Origin: Pseudomonas parafulva
GTDB lineage: Bacteria; Pseudomonadota; Gammaproteobacteria; Pseudomonadales; Pseudomonadaceae
Direction of reading: 5' to 3'
Assembly: GCF_002021815.1 (NCBI RefSeq)
Contig: NZ_CP019952.1
Coordinates: 3,937,001 to 4,001,000, forward strand
DNA: 64,000 bases
Part shown: positions 21,281-30,298 of the stretch, piece after piece
How the letters are laid out: each line of letters begins with the position of its first letter
How positions within the stretch are numbered: position 1 is the first letter of the stretch
Notes under the pieces: generated by a model
Database searches by the model: none
The model's input: the letters and a program-made list of their open reading frames with translations, nothing else
What the model was told of the DNA's origin: nothing
Program-made: the position numbers and the translations under genes

Positions 21281-23868
21281 GAGGGTTCCTCGTTAGGCGT
21301 GCATGTACTTTTCAGATGAATGAAGCCTTGGCTGTCATGGGCGTTGCTGCTGTTGACGTCGAAGGGCAACAGGCATGCCTGGTCGGGGCCTGAGCCCCAG
21401 CGGACCTGCAGGCGCCCGCTGTCGGCCTGGGCGCGTGCATACACCTGCCCGCCCTGTCCCACCATGCCAATGACGGTGCCCTGCTCGTCCAGCACATCGG
21501 CGCCCAGCGCAATGGCACCGCCGCCTGGCAAGCTGGCCTGGATCAACAGGGCATGGCCGATCAAGGTCTTGAAATCGACCAGCACCGCAGAACCGGCGTA
21601 GGGCGCGACCTTTCGTTCCGTTTCGATCAGCTCGGCCTGGTCACCCATGCCGCTGGGGTCGAGCCCTACCGGGTTGTACCGGTAGGGTGACAGCGAAGGC
21701 ACCACCGCGTAGCCATCCGCGTTCACACGAGCCCCCTGCCCGCCCCGGATGATCGCGCCACCTGCGCCCTTGGCCCGCACCAGCGCGAAGGTGTCCCCCA
21801 CATAGGGCCCCAAGGTCAGGCCGCCTCCATGCAGGACGGCTGCCCCGCGAATGCCACCATTGACCTGCCGGTAATCGGCGCTTTGCGAGTAACCGCCGTT
21901 GAATGTGGCAACGGCGCTTTGTGCCTGGAGATTGCCCGTCCAGTTCGTCCCGCGTCCGGCGCTGTCACGACTGGCCGCGATTGCGTAGCTCATGTCGCGC
22001 TGGGCTCCCAGGGTGCCGTTGATGCCCGTCTGGAAACTGCTGCCCTTGGTATCACCTGAGCGCTGCGTCAGCATCGAGCTGATACTCGGTGCCCGGGTCG
22101 AGCTGCCCAGGGGCATGGAGAGCGTCAGCGTCAGGGTATTGGTGCGATTGCTGGTGTCGTGCTGGTCTGCCTGGTTGGCGAAATCGGGCACGGCAGCACT
22201 GGTCACCGTGTCCCGGTACCACGTCGTGCGCTGGCGTGAATAGGCCAGGCTGTAATTGAGCTGCCGCCAGGTGTTGGAATAACCGAACTGCACCTGCGTA
22301 TCACGGCTTTTGCCGTCGTAGTAGTCGCTGCTCGAGCCAGACAGATACAGATTTCCGTATCCCCCCAGCCCTTGGTTGACCAGCAAGGTCAGTTGATTGC
22401 GCTGCTTGAAACTGGTCGAGTCCCAACTGTCACCCCGCTCGGAGGCCTGCCGCGCACCCAGCGCATCAGCCAGATCCCGGTACCCTTGGGTTGAGTATCG
22501 ATACCCGGCAAGGTTGAGGGTGGTGTTGGTGGGCTGAAAGGTACGGCTGTAGCTAAGCCCCATGCGCCAGCCTTGCTTGCGCTGTTGGTTTTCAACGGTG
22601 GCACTGGAAAACGTGCTGTTGACGCCGAAGGCGCCATAGGGCGTTGCCAGTACGCCACCGCCCAGCACAGCCAGGTAGTCCTGCGCTACCCGAGCGCCCA
22701 GGTTGGCCGAAATAGTATTGTTAAGGCCCCTTTGGTAAGTAGCCTCGGCAAAAGCCCCTTGGTTCGCACCGGTCTGGCGTACCTCACCCAGCGTGGCGCT
22801 GTAGCGAGAGATGCCCGGGCGGATGGAGTCGGGCACCGCCGCATAGGGGACAGTGAAGCGTGTGATGCTGCCGTCAGCCTCGATTACCTGCACGTCCAGG
22901 TCACCGTTGTAGGCCGTACCGTACAGGTCGTCGATAACAAAAGGGCCCGCCGCCACCGTGGTTTCGTGCACCTTGCGGCCATTCTGGCTGATCACCACGC
23001 GAGCGTTGCTCACCGCTGTGCCGCGCACCTGCGGAGCATATTGACGCTGTGAGTCGGGCAGCATGCGATCGTCACTGGCCAGGCGCACGCCCCGAAAGCC
23101 GATGCTGCCGAACAGGTTGCCTTCGGTGAAGCTGTCGCCGACCGTCAGTTCGCTTTGCCAAGGGGCAATGGCACGCTGTGCATACGTGCGAATGCTGTTC
23201 CAGCGGCTGACCGCAGTGCCCCCAAAGCTTGAGTAGCTGTAGTTGGACTGGTGCCGCAAACGCCACAGCCCAACGTTCACGCCCGTGTTCAGACCCAGGT
23301 AGCCGTAGTTGGCCGCCTGGCTTGCTGATGCTTCGTAGCGAGAGTTGTAGAGGCTTGCGTCGTAGTTGACGAAGCCCATCGTGCCGCCTGCGTCCCAGTC
23401 CTGCGGATCGACGTAGCCGCGCGGCTTGATGTCGAGTAATGCCTGGGGCACGGAGAGGTCCAGGCGCAAGCGAGCTGAGTCGTATTGAAACGTTGCCCCC
23501 GGTAGCCGCGTGCTCAGCGCCAGGCACTGGGCTGCGTCGGCGGTAGGTGTTTCAAGCGTGCGGGCGTTCATGTGTTGATGCAGGTACCGTTCGGAAAAAC
23601 AGGGTTCGACGACATCGTCTTGCAGTCTGAAACTCACTTCGCTTCGGTTGACGTAAAGCGTGTTCACGTACACATCGACCAGGTAAGTACCCGGGTCGAT
23701 CTGCTGCGCACGATTGAAACGCTCCAGGCTGCCACCGGCCAGACCCGAGCCAAGCAACAGGCTGTCGTCGAAGCGGTACTCACCCTCGCCATGGGCCAGC
23801 CGGGCCATCATCCAGGCGAGGCCGCACAGCAGGACCGAGGTGCGCCGCAGATTAGCGCTGCAAGCCAT
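21277..23868 (-). CDS. outer-membrane fimbrial usher
   Basis: 863 residues from the ATG at 23868. A GTG at 23889 would add seven residues and deepen the overlap with the chaperone gene. Usher hallmarks: N-terminal chaperone-binding domain (FNRAQQIDPGTYLVDVYVN), a long beta-barrel, plug-region motifs (VISQNGRKVHETTVAAGPF, then DLYGTAYNGDLDVQVIEADG), and C-terminal domains ending with a Cys pair (ACLLPFDVNSS to LKSTCTP). It secretes and assembles subunits through the outer membrane. It overlaps the first chaperone by 17 bp and the tip gene by 4 bp. The family call is secure; the pilus substrate is whatever the flanking genes encode. Confidence 0.93.
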   Translation of the reverse strand: MACSANLRRTSVLLCGLAWMMARLAHGEGEYRFDDSLLLGSGLAGGSLERFNRAQQIDPGTYLVDVYVNTLYVNRSEVSFRLQDDVVEPCFSERYLHQHMNARTLETPTADAAQCLALSTRLPGATFQYDSARLRLDLSVPQALLDIKPRGYVDPQDWDAGGTMGFVNYDASLYNSRYEASASQAANYGYLGLNTGVNVGLWRLRHQSNYSYSSFGGTAVSRWNSIRTYAQRAIAPWQSELTVGDSFTEGNLFGSIGFRGVRLASDDRMLPDSQRQYAPQVRGTAVSNARVVISQNGRKVHETTVAAGPFVIDDLYGTAYNGDLDVQVIEADGSITRFTVPYAAVPDSIRPGISRYSATLGEVRQTGANQGAFAEATYQRGLNNTISANLGARVAQDYLAVLGGGVLATPYGAFGVNSTFSSATVENQQRKQGWRMGLSYSRTFQPTNTTLNLAGYRYSTQGYRDLADALGARQASERGDSWDSTSFKQRNQLTLLVNQGLGGYGNLYLSGSSSDYYDGKSRDTQVQFGYSNTWRQLNYSLAYSRQRTTWYRDTVTSAAVPDFANQADQHDTSNRTNTLTLTLSMPLGSSTRAPSISSMLTQRSGDTKGSSFQTGINGTLGAQRDMSYAIAASRDSAGRGTNWTGNLQAQSAVATFNGGYSQSADYRQVNGGIRGAAVLHGGGLTLGPYVGDTFALVRAKGAGGAIIRGGQGARVNADGYAVVPSLSPYRYNPVGLDPSGMGDQAELIETERKVAPYAGSAVLVDFKTLIGHALLIQASLPGGGAIALGADVLDEQGTVIGMVGQGGQVYARAQADSGRLQVRWGSGPDQACLLPFDVNSSNAHDSQGFIHLKSTCTPNEEPS

Positions 23869-24607
23869 GAGTGATGCCCACACGTGCACCGTAGTCGTTG
23901 ATCAACTGCGCGTTGAGCTGCGCCGCTGTACCTGTGAGCGCTCCGGTGGCCTCTGGCGTCCACTGCACCGAACCGTAGGGCGGCACCATGGCAGCGCGCA
24001 GTTTCACCTGTCTGTTGCCGACAGTGATCGTCGCGGCCCCGAACGAGGCATGGAAGCCCGTCGGATTGTCGACGAGCACGTGCCAGCTGGCGCCGCTCTC
24101 GACCAGGCTGAAACGTAGTTTTTCAGGCAACTGCTCGACCGTGCCGGCGATGCCATCAGGGCGGTAGAACAGCTTCAGGCGATTACGAAGGATCAGCAGC
24201 ATCTGGCTTCTGTCGGCCTGTGCGGCGTTGCGCGGGGGGATCTGGAGCACGTTCAGATAGAACACCGACTCGCGGTCCTGAGGGAGCGCCGCGCCGGTAT
24301 AGATGAGCCTCAAGGATTGTCCACTGCCAGGAGCCACGCGTGACACGGCCGGATTGACCATGAACGGCGCCTTGGCGGTTTCTGGTGTAGAAGCAGGGTC
24401 ATCGATATCCACCCAGGCTTGCACGACATTGGCGAAGGGGTCCTGATTGGTGAGCTGCAGGGTTTTTTCCTTCGCATTGCCGGGGTAAATGACCCGTGTA
24501 CCCGTCACTACCACGCTGGCCTGGACGAGGGTCGCGCCCGTCATGCCGAGCACGAAGGCAAGCGCAATGGCGACCAGCCTGAGCCGGCCCACTGGCAAAG
24601 TTCTCAT
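23852..24607 (-). CDS. periplasmic fimbrial chaperone (CupA2/CupD2 position)
   Basis: 251 residues from the ATG at 24607, which has GAGG 8 nt upstream; the frame extends to 24766 but that would overlap the subunit gene and lacks a signal peptide. The signal peptide is LVAIALAFVLGMTGATLVQA. PapD-like features: TRVIYPGNAKEKTLQLTNQD, the DRESVFYLNVLQIPP motif, and RNRLKLFYRPDGI with the anchoring basic residue, then DNPTGFHAS in the second domain. It would escort the major subunit to the usher. It lies between the pilin and the usher, the classical order. Confidence 0.92.
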   Translation of the reverse strand: MRTLPVGRLRLVAIALAFVLGMTGATLVQASVVVTGTRVIYPGNAKEKTLQLTNQDPFANVVQAWVDIDDPASTPETAKAPFMVNPAVSRVAPGSGQSLRLIYTGAALPQDRESVFYLNVLQIPPRNAAQADRSQMLLILRNRLKLFYRPDGIAGTVEQLPEKLRFSLVESGASWHVLVDNPTGFHASFGAATITVGNRQVKLRAAMVPPYGSVQWTPEATGALTGTAAQLNAQLINDYGARVGITHGLQR

Positions 24608-24622
24608 GCAGATACCTCGAAG

Positions 24623-24659
24623 GACTGCCGCCCTGGATACGAGCCCCCGGGCGGCAGTC
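24623..24659 (-). promoter_or_regulatory. intercistronic stem-loop after the pilin gene
   Basis: A perfect 11-bp inverted repeat (GACTGCCGCCC and GGGCGGCAGTC) with a 15-nt loop sits between the pilin stop at 24681 and the chaperone start at 24607. No T run follows, so it is not a classical terminator. In other fimbrial operons such hairpins stabilise the pilin mRNA and lower downstream expression, giving excess subunit; that role is inferred here. Confidence 0.6.
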
Positions 24660-24680
24660 GGAAAAAGTGGCGTGCGCCAA

Positions 24681-25226
24681 TTACTCGTAACGCAGGGTGT
24701 AGGTAACCGCGCCAAGCACAGGGCCCGCAGTAACGGTGGCGGCCTCGGACACGTAACGCACGGCATAGTCGTGGCTTGTGGAGGTCTGGCCAGAACTCAG
24801 GATGATTTGTCCGGCGCTGACGGCCGCTCCCCCTGCCAGGTTCACCGGGCTACCGCCGGGTGCGTCGAGCAACTGCAGTGCAACGCCGGTCGCGCCATTG
24901 GTGGCGGTGTTGGTCAGGTTGCCCAGCGATGTCGGATTGGTGGCCTGGAACAGCGTGGTGAATTGCTCGTTGGCGTCGGTCGGCGCGGCGCAGCCGGTCA
25001 GGCGCAGGGTGAATTTGGTCTCCCCGGTGTTTTTGCCGGTGCTGCCACTCAGCGCACTGGCTGGCACGCTTTGCATGACAACGGTTGGCTCGGTGTTGCC
25101 ATCGACGACAGCAGAGCAGGTCTGATCGGTGACTTCTCCGCTGAAGGTGATGGTGTTGGCCGCGTTCGCCAGGCCGGGAACGGCCATGGTTGCAGCTGCA
25201 GCGAAAGCGATAGCGCGAATATTCAT
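24681..25226 (-). CDS. major fimbrial subunit (pilin) of chaperone-usher pilus
   Basis: 181 residues with a clear signal peptide (MNIRAIAFAAAATMAVPGLANA). The mature part follows the CupA1/FimA pattern: NTITFSGEVTDQTCSA with the first Cys, a second Cys at LTGCAAP for the usual disulfide, many Thr/Ala/Gly beta strands, and a C-terminal alternating AVTYTLRYE strand for donor-strand exchange. It is the first gene of the fimbrial cluster, and its promoter should lie in 25227-25370, a region shared with the divergent transporter. Only one shaft-type subunit is visible, consistent with the five-gene CupA/CupD plan. Confidence 0.9.
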   Translation of the reverse strand: MNIRAIAFAAAATMAVPGLANAANTITFSGEVTDQTCSAVVDGNTEPTVVMQSVPASALSGSTGKNTGETKFTLRLTGCAAPTDANEQFTTLFQATNPTSLGNLTNTATNGATGVALQLLDAPGGSPVNLAGGAAVSAGQIILSSGQTSTSHDYAVRYVSEAATVTAGPVLGAVTYTLRYE

Positions 25227-25372
25227 TACAGCGTCCTGTGGTTGTTATGTGGGCTGCGCATAGAATGCAGCCCTGGCGCTGTTGGATAACTCAGACGAGT
25301 CTTAAAACGGCCACACGCGCTCGATTGCCGCATCGCGCTACAGCGCTGCACTTTTTCCAAGCAGGTACGTTC

Positions 25373-26329
25373 TTGACCAGAGACCAACTCGAAACCCGGC
25401 AGACACCCCTTTATTTCGCCACCGTGCTGGTGGCCATCGCCTTCGGCCTTGTAGCCGATGCCAGTGCCTCTGTCCTGGAAGCACTGATCACGCCAGCCAT
25501 CGCCGTGCTGATGTACGCCATGTTCCTGCAGATACCCTTTCTGCACCTGCGCGCGAGCCTGGCCAATCGGCGGTTCATGACTGCCTTGCTCCTGGCTAAC
25601 TTCGTGCTGGTGCCCGTCCTGGCGTGGGCGTTGACCCGTGGGCTGACAGGCCACCCGGCCTTGCTGATCGGCGCGCTGCTGGTCCTGCTGGCGCCCTGTA
25701 TCGACTACGTGGTGGTGTTCACGCACATGGGCAAGGGCGATGCACGGCTCATGCTGGCCGCCACACCCGTGCTGTTGCTGCTACAGCTGGTGCTGCTGCC
25801 GCTTTACCTGGCGCTCATGCTTGAAGACGGCGACCACATAAGCCTGGCGCTCGGGCCTTTCGTGCAGGCGTTCGTGCTGATGATCGTCGTGCCGTTGGCC
25901 TTGGCGGTGCTGACCAGTGCACACGTGGCCAAATCAGAGCGGGTCAGTCGCTGGAACGACGCCTGGGCCTGGATGCCGGTGCCGGCGATGGCACTCGTGT
26001 TGTTCGTGGTGATCGCTTCGCAGATCGGCATCGTGTTGCAGGCGCTGGATCAACTGCTGCCCGTGGTGCCGGTGTTTCTGGGCTTTGCGCTTTTGGCACC
26101 GGTGATTGGCTGGGCGACGGCACGGCTGATGGGCTTGCCTGTACAACAAACGCGCGCCGTGATGTTCAGTGCCTCGACGCGCAATTCGTTGGTGGTGTTG
26201 CCGTTGGCGCTCGCCTTGCCAGAGCAGATACGAACGCTGGCAGCGGCGGCGGTGATCACGCAGACAGTGGTCGAGCTGATCTGCGAGCTGGTGTACGTGC
26301 GGGCGTTTCCAGTGGTCGCCCGCACGTAG
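25373..26329 (+). CDS. ACR3/bile-acid-sodium-symporter-family transporter (arsenic-resistance-like)
   Basis: 318 residues with about ten hydrophobic segments and very little soluble sequence. The N-terminus (M)TRDQLETRQTPLYFATVLVA and the segment LLVLLAPCIDYVVVFTHMGKG, with its Cys, resemble ACR3-type arsenite permeases (COG0798) of the BASS superfamily. The start is taken as a TTG at 25373 with AGGT upstream, because the longer frame back to 25238 reads a non-hydrophobic stretch unlike the family. No arsR, arsC or arsH is next to it, so arsenite may not be the real substrate; a metabolite anion is equally possible. It is divergent from the fimbrial operon. Confidence 0.75.
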   Translation: MTRDQLETRQTPLYFATVLVAIAFGLVADASASVLEALITPAIAVLMYAMFLQIPFLHLRASLANRRFMTALLLANFVLVPVLAWALTRGLTGHPALLIGALLVLLAPCIDYVVVFTHMGKGDARLMLAATPVLLLLQLVLLPLYLALMLEDGDHISLALGPFVQAFVLMIVVPLALAVLTSAHVAKSERVSRWNDAWAWMPVPAMALVLFVVIASQIGIVLQALDQLLPVVPVFLGFALLAPVIGWATARLMGLPVQQTRAVMFSASTRNSLVVLPLALALPEQIRTLAAAAVITQTVVELICELVYVRAFPVVART

Positions 26330-26335
26330 GCGGGT

Positions 26336-28309
26336 TCAGCTGACCACGTGCAGGTAGTGCAGGTGGCGCTCGTACTGGTCGAGGATGTCGCCGATCACAT
26401 CTTCACGGCTCCAGCCCATGACATCGTAGTCCTGCCCGCCTTCGCGCAGGTACACCTCGGCACGGAAGTACTTGCGTGCATCGCTGTTGTCATCGGCATC
26501 GCGCATGACGAAGCTCGGCGTATTGAAGGCGCGGGGGCGAACCTCGTATTTGAAGCGGCCCTCACCGGCATGAGAAAGCTCCAGCGTGATGCGGCCGTCT
26601 TCGCGCTCCTCCACCGTCACTTCGTAGCCTTGTTTGCGCAGCTCCTGTGCCACTTCCTCGCACGCGGGCTTGACCACCTCTCCAATGAAGCGAGTGACAT
26701 GAGCCCTGCGCGGCATCATCGCGATATTGCGCAACCGACGCTGCCAGCCGCCGTGGTTCTGACGGCCCTGCCGCTGGCCCGGCAACGCCTGGGTTCGCAG
26801 ACCACGCCGCGTGGCGTCCAGCCCCAGTGCTTTGAACAGCCCCCAGATGGAAAACAGCAGAATGATCGCGAACGGCAGCGCACTGGCGATGGTGGCGGCC
26901 TGCAAGGCCTTCAAACCGTTGGCCAACAGCAGGGCAATGGCTACTGCGCCCATGCTGACCGACCAGAACACACGTTGCCAGAGCGGTGAATGTCCCCTGC
27001 CGGACGAAGCCAGCATGTCCACCACCAAGGCGCCCGAGTCCGCTGAGGTGACGAAGAACACGACGACCATCAGCACCGCCAGCATCGAGATGGCCGTAGA
27101 CCAGGGGAAATGCTCGAGGAACGCGAACAAGGCCAACGAACTGTCCTGATTGACCACCGTGGCCAGGTCCTTGATGCCGCCGTGCAGGATCATGTGAATG
27201 GCCGAATCGCCAAATACGGTCATCCACAGCAAGGTGAAACCTGCCGGTACGAACAGCACGCCACAGACGAACTCGCGAATGGTGCGGCCACGGGAAATGC
27301 GTGCAATGAACAGCCCGACGAAGGGCGACCAGGACAACCACCAGCCCCAGTAGAGCAAGGTCCAGCCACCAATCCAGTCGGTGGGTTCATAGGCGAACAG
27401 GTTGAACGTCTTGTTGACGATATCGGACAGGTACGCACCTGTGTTCTGCACATAGGCCTGGAGCAGGAAGACCGTAGGCCCGACTGCCAGGACGAAGAGC
27501 ATCAGTACCACAGCAAGGCCCAGGTTGAGCTCCGAAAGAATCCGGATACCCTTGTCCAGGCCGCTGGCTACCGACAGCGTGGCCAGCGCACAGGTGACGG
27601 CGATCAGGATGACCTGGATCGTGGTGCTGATCGGAAGGCCGAACAGCTGATGCAGGCCGCTGTTGATCTGCAGCACGCCGTACCCAAGCGAGGTCGCCAC
27701 GCCGAACACGGTGCCCAGGATGGCGAAGATATCTACCGCATGGCCAATAGGCCCGTAGATACGCTCCCCGATCAGCGGGTACAGCGCCGAGCGCAGGGTA
27801 AGCGGCAGCCCGTTGCGAAAACTGAAGTAGGCCAGGATCAGCGCCACGATGGCGTAGATCGCCCAGGCATGCAGGCCCCAGTGGAAGAACGTGATGTTCA
27901 TCGCTTCGCGGGCCGCAGCCACCGTATTGGGGTCACCCACAGGCGGGTTGATGAAGTGCATCACAGGCTCGGCCACGCCGAAGAACATCAGACCAATGCC
28001 CATGCCCGCCGAGAACAGCATGGCGAACCAGCTCTTGTTGGGGTAATCGGGCTCGCTGTGGTCCGGGCCCAGCTTGATATCGCCGTAGCGGCTGACGGCC
28101 AGGAAGACGACGCTGATCAGCACCAGCGCGACGGTAAGAATGTAGAACCAGGCCGCATTGGTGACGATCCATTGCTGAACATGCTCGAAGACGCTTTGGG
28201 CATGCTCCTGGAAAAGGGTGGCGTATAAAACCAGCAACAGCACCAGTACCGCACTGGTGAAAAAGACAGGTGGGTTGATGGTGCTCCTGCGTTGTTGTTC
28301 TTCAGGCAT
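26336..28309 (-). CDS. BCCT-family choline/betaine transporter (BetT-like)
   Basis: 657 residues with about 12 membrane segments. BCCT hallmarks: GMGIGLMFFGVAEP, FFHWGLHAWAIY, and WTLLYWGWWLSWSPFVGLF followed by IARISRGRTIREF. The C-terminal ~140 residues are soluble and charged (EVTVEEREDGRITLELSHAG), as in BetT, where this tail senses osmotic stress. It imports choline or a related quaternary amine, usually driven by protons. The ATG at 28309 lies 8 nt after AAGGAG; a second ATG at 28315 is too close to it. No bet catabolic genes are adjacent, so substrate choice (choline, betaine or carnitine) is not settled. Confidence 0.9.
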   Translation of the reverse strand: MPEEQQRRSTINPPVFFTSAVLVLLLVLYATLFQEHAQSVFEHVQQWIVTNAAWFYILTVALVLISVVFLAVSRYGDIKLGPDHSEPDYPNKSWFAMLFSAGMGIGLMFFGVAEPVMHFINPPVGDPNTVAAAREAMNITFFHWGLHAWAIYAIVALILAYFSFRNGLPLTLRSALYPLIGERIYGPIGHAVDIFAILGTVFGVATSLGYGVLQINSGLHQLFGLPISTTIQVILIAVTCALATLSVASGLDKGIRILSELNLGLAVVLMLFVLAVGPTVFLLQAYVQNTGAYLSDIVNKTFNLFAYEPTDWIGGWTLLYWGWWLSWSPFVGLFIARISRGRTIREFVCGVLFVPAGFTLLWMTVFGDSAIHMILHGGIKDLATVVNQDSSLALFAFLEHFPWSTAISMLAVLMVVVFFVTSADSGALVVDMLASSGRGHSPLWQRVFWSVSMGAVAIALLLANGLKALQAATIASALPFAIILLFSIWGLFKALGLDATRRGLRTQALPGQRQGRQNHGGWQRRLRNIAMMPRRAHVTRFIGEVVKPACEEVAQELRKQGYEVTVEEREDGRITLELSHAGEGRFKYEVRPRAFNTPSFVMRDADDNSDARKYFRAEVYLREGGQDYDVMGWSREDVIGDILDQYERHLHYLHVVS

Positions 28310-28473
28310 AGGCATTGCTCCTTCTGACGTTCAGCGCTGCGCTCCATGGTTGGGCAGTCAGAACACGACTGCCCGTGGCGCATGATGAATGGAAGATGCT
28401 GAAACCTTACCGTCAGTTCCAGCATTTCCAAAACTTAAACGCTTCGCTTGCTTTTCAGATGCCCTTGAACCCG

Positions 28474-29373
28474 TCAGCCGAGGCGCTGTTTGAGCTCGGC
28501 AATGTGCTCAGGGCCAATGCCGCAGCAGCCACCCACCATGCTGGCGCCGCGTGCGCGCCAGTCTTTTGCCCAGGCCAAGTAGCCCGGTGGGTCCAGGTCT
28601 TCGCGCAGTTCGTCCAGCCCGTCGTTGGCGGTGGCTTCCTTGGGCTGGGGTGGGAAGGCGTTGGCATAGGCACCGATGGCGACTTCGCCACCTTGCTGAT
28701 CGATGACCGAACGGGCGACATCGATGGCCGCGCCGATCACTTCCGGCTGGCTGCAGTTGAACAGCACCGCTGCTGCGCCCAGTTCGATCACCGCCTGCAC
28801 GGCATCGGCCACCGGCTCACCGGAGCGCAGGCACGGCACCGTATCGACGTCTTCATCCTGCAAGGTGAAGGACACCCAGAACGGGCGACCGTCCTCGGGC
28901 AGGTGGGCACGTATGGCGCGGACTTCAGCGATCGCGCTCTGGGTTTCGGCAAGCCACAGGTCAACGTGTGGCGCCAGGCCCTCAAGCAGCGGCCGCAGGA
29001 CTTCCTCGACGCGCTCAGGCTGGAACAGGTCGGGACGATAGGACCCGAACAACGGCGGCAGCGAACCGGCCACCCTCACCGGGTGCGGGCCGGTGTCGGC
29101 TGCGTGGCGGGCCAATTGACCGGCAACATTGGCCAACTGCCGGCCTTCTTCGGCAAAGCGCGCTTCACCAATGTGGAAGGGGACGACCGCATAGCTGTTG
29201 CTGGTAATGACCTGAGCACCTGCGGCAATGAACGCCGCATGCACCCCCACCACCGCTTCCGGCGCCTCGGTCAACGCCAGTGCAGACCACTCTGGCTGGC
29301 GGAACGGCGCACCGCTGCGCTGCAGTTCGCGGCCCATGCCACCGTCGAGAATCACCATCGCTCGCTCTGTCAT
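28474..29373 (-). CDS. homocysteine S-methyltransferase family protein
   Basis: 299 residues. Family motifs: LDGGMGRELQRSG at the N-terminus, ITSNSYAVVPFHI, WVSFTLQDED, LFNCSQPEVI with the first zinc Cys, and the C-terminal GGCCGIGPEHI with the vicinal zinc-binding Cys pair. It would transfer a methyl group from S-methylmethionine or similar donors to homocysteine or a related thiol. The start at ATG 29373 is preferred to the ATG at 29409, which would add a segment unlike the family. It is divergent from an amino-acid ABC transporter, which hints at methyl-donor salvage, but the substrate is not proven. Confidence 0.88.
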   Translation of the reverse strand: MTERAMVILDGGMGRELQRSGAPFRQPEWSALALTEAPEAVVGVHAAFIAAGAQVITSNSYAVVPFHIGEARFAEEGRQLANVAGQLARHAADTGPHPVRVAGSLPPLFGSYRPDLFQPERVEEVLRPLLEGLAPHVDLWLAETQSAIAEVRAIRAHLPEDGRPFWVSFTLQDEDVDTVPCLRSGEPVADAVQAVIELGAAAVLFNCSQPEVIGAAIDVARSVIDQQGGEVAIGAYANAFPPQPKEATANDGLDELREDLDPPGYLAWAKDWRARGASMVGGCCGIGPEHIAELKQRLG

Positions 29374-29476
29374 ATAACTACTCTGAAGGTGCTTATGAAT
29401 AAAATTCATTATGTGGGTTAGATATATAACTATTTAATACCCTAATACTCAATTGGCCAACACTTCAGGTATGAAC

Positions 29477-30298
29477 ATGCGTTTTTCCACATTGCTCGGT
29501 GCAAGCCTTGCGCTGATTGCGACCGCCACCCAGGCCTTTGCCGGCGCCACGCTGGAGCGGGTCGAATCACGCAAGGAACTGGTCAATGTGCTGATGGAGA
29601 GCTATCCCCCGTTCTCGTTTCTCAATGACCAGAATCAGCTCGACGGCTTCGACGTGGATGTGGCCAAGGCAGTGGCGGACAAGCTGGGCGTGAAGCTGCG
29701 CCTGGAGACGCCTTCCTGGGATGTGATCGCCGCCGGTCGCTGGAGTGGGCGCTACGACATCTGCATTTGCTCGATGACCCCCAGCAAGGCCCGCGCCCAG
29801 GTGTTCGACTTCCCTGTGGAGTACTACGCCTCCCCGGCGGTCATCGTGGTCAATGCCAAGGATGACCGCATCCACGGTGCAAAAGATCTGGACGGGCGCA
29901 AGGTCGGCCTGACCAGCGCGTCGAGCTACGAAAGCTACCTGAACAAGAATCTGGTCATCGAGGGTGACGAGGGCCGAACCCTCGACTACCCCTTCGACTT
30001 CGTGCAGATCGCCCCGTATGACACCGACAATGTGGCGTTCCAGGACCTAGGGCTGGGCGCGGGCGTGCGCCTGGATGCAATCCTGACCAACCTGGTCACG
30101 GCCAAGCCGCGCCTGGACCAGGACAAGCGTTTCAAGCTCGCCGGTGCGCCGTTGTATGAAGAACCCAACTCGGTCGCCATCGAGAAGGGCGACCCAGAGT
30201 GGGATGCGAAGGTTCGCCAGGTGTTCGCCGAGCTCAAGGCAGACGGCACCCTGGGCAAGCTGTCGCAGAAGTGGATCGGCGCCGATATCAGCAAATGA
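29477..30298 (+). CDS. amino-acid ABC transporter substrate-binding protein
   Basis: 273 residues with a signal peptide (LLGASLALIATATQAFAG). Family-3 solute-binding features: LVNVLMESYPPFSFLNDQN, LDGFDVDVAKAVADKLG, WDVIAAGRWSGRYDICICSM, KDLDGRKVGLTSASSYE and a C-terminal LGKLSQKWIGADISK. It is periplasmic. The ATG at 29477 has AGGT 6-7 nt upstream; the ATG at 29471 is too close to it. It overlaps the permease by 4 bp (ATGA). The ligand is probably an amino acid; the divergent methyltransferase suggests a sulfur amino acid such as S-methylmethionine, which is inference. Confidence 0.9.
   Translation: MRFSTLLGASLALIATATQAFAGATLERVESRKELVNVLMESYPPFSFLNDQNQLDGFDVDVAKAVADKLGVKLRLETPSWDVIAAGRWSGRYDICICSMTPSKARAQVFDFPVEYYASPAVIVVNAKDDRIHGAKDLDGRKVGLTSASSYESYLNKNLVIEGDEGRTLDYPFDFVQIAPYDTDNVAFQDLGLGAGVRLDAILTNLVTAKPRLDQDKRFKLAGAPLYEEPNSVAIEKGDPEWDAKVRQVFAELKADGTLGKLSQKWIGADISK

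Noticed and set aside
27110..28228. 372-codon plus-strand frame opposite the BCCT transporter
   Set aside because: Gln/Arg/His-rich low-complexity translation typical of an antisense shadow of a membrane protein.
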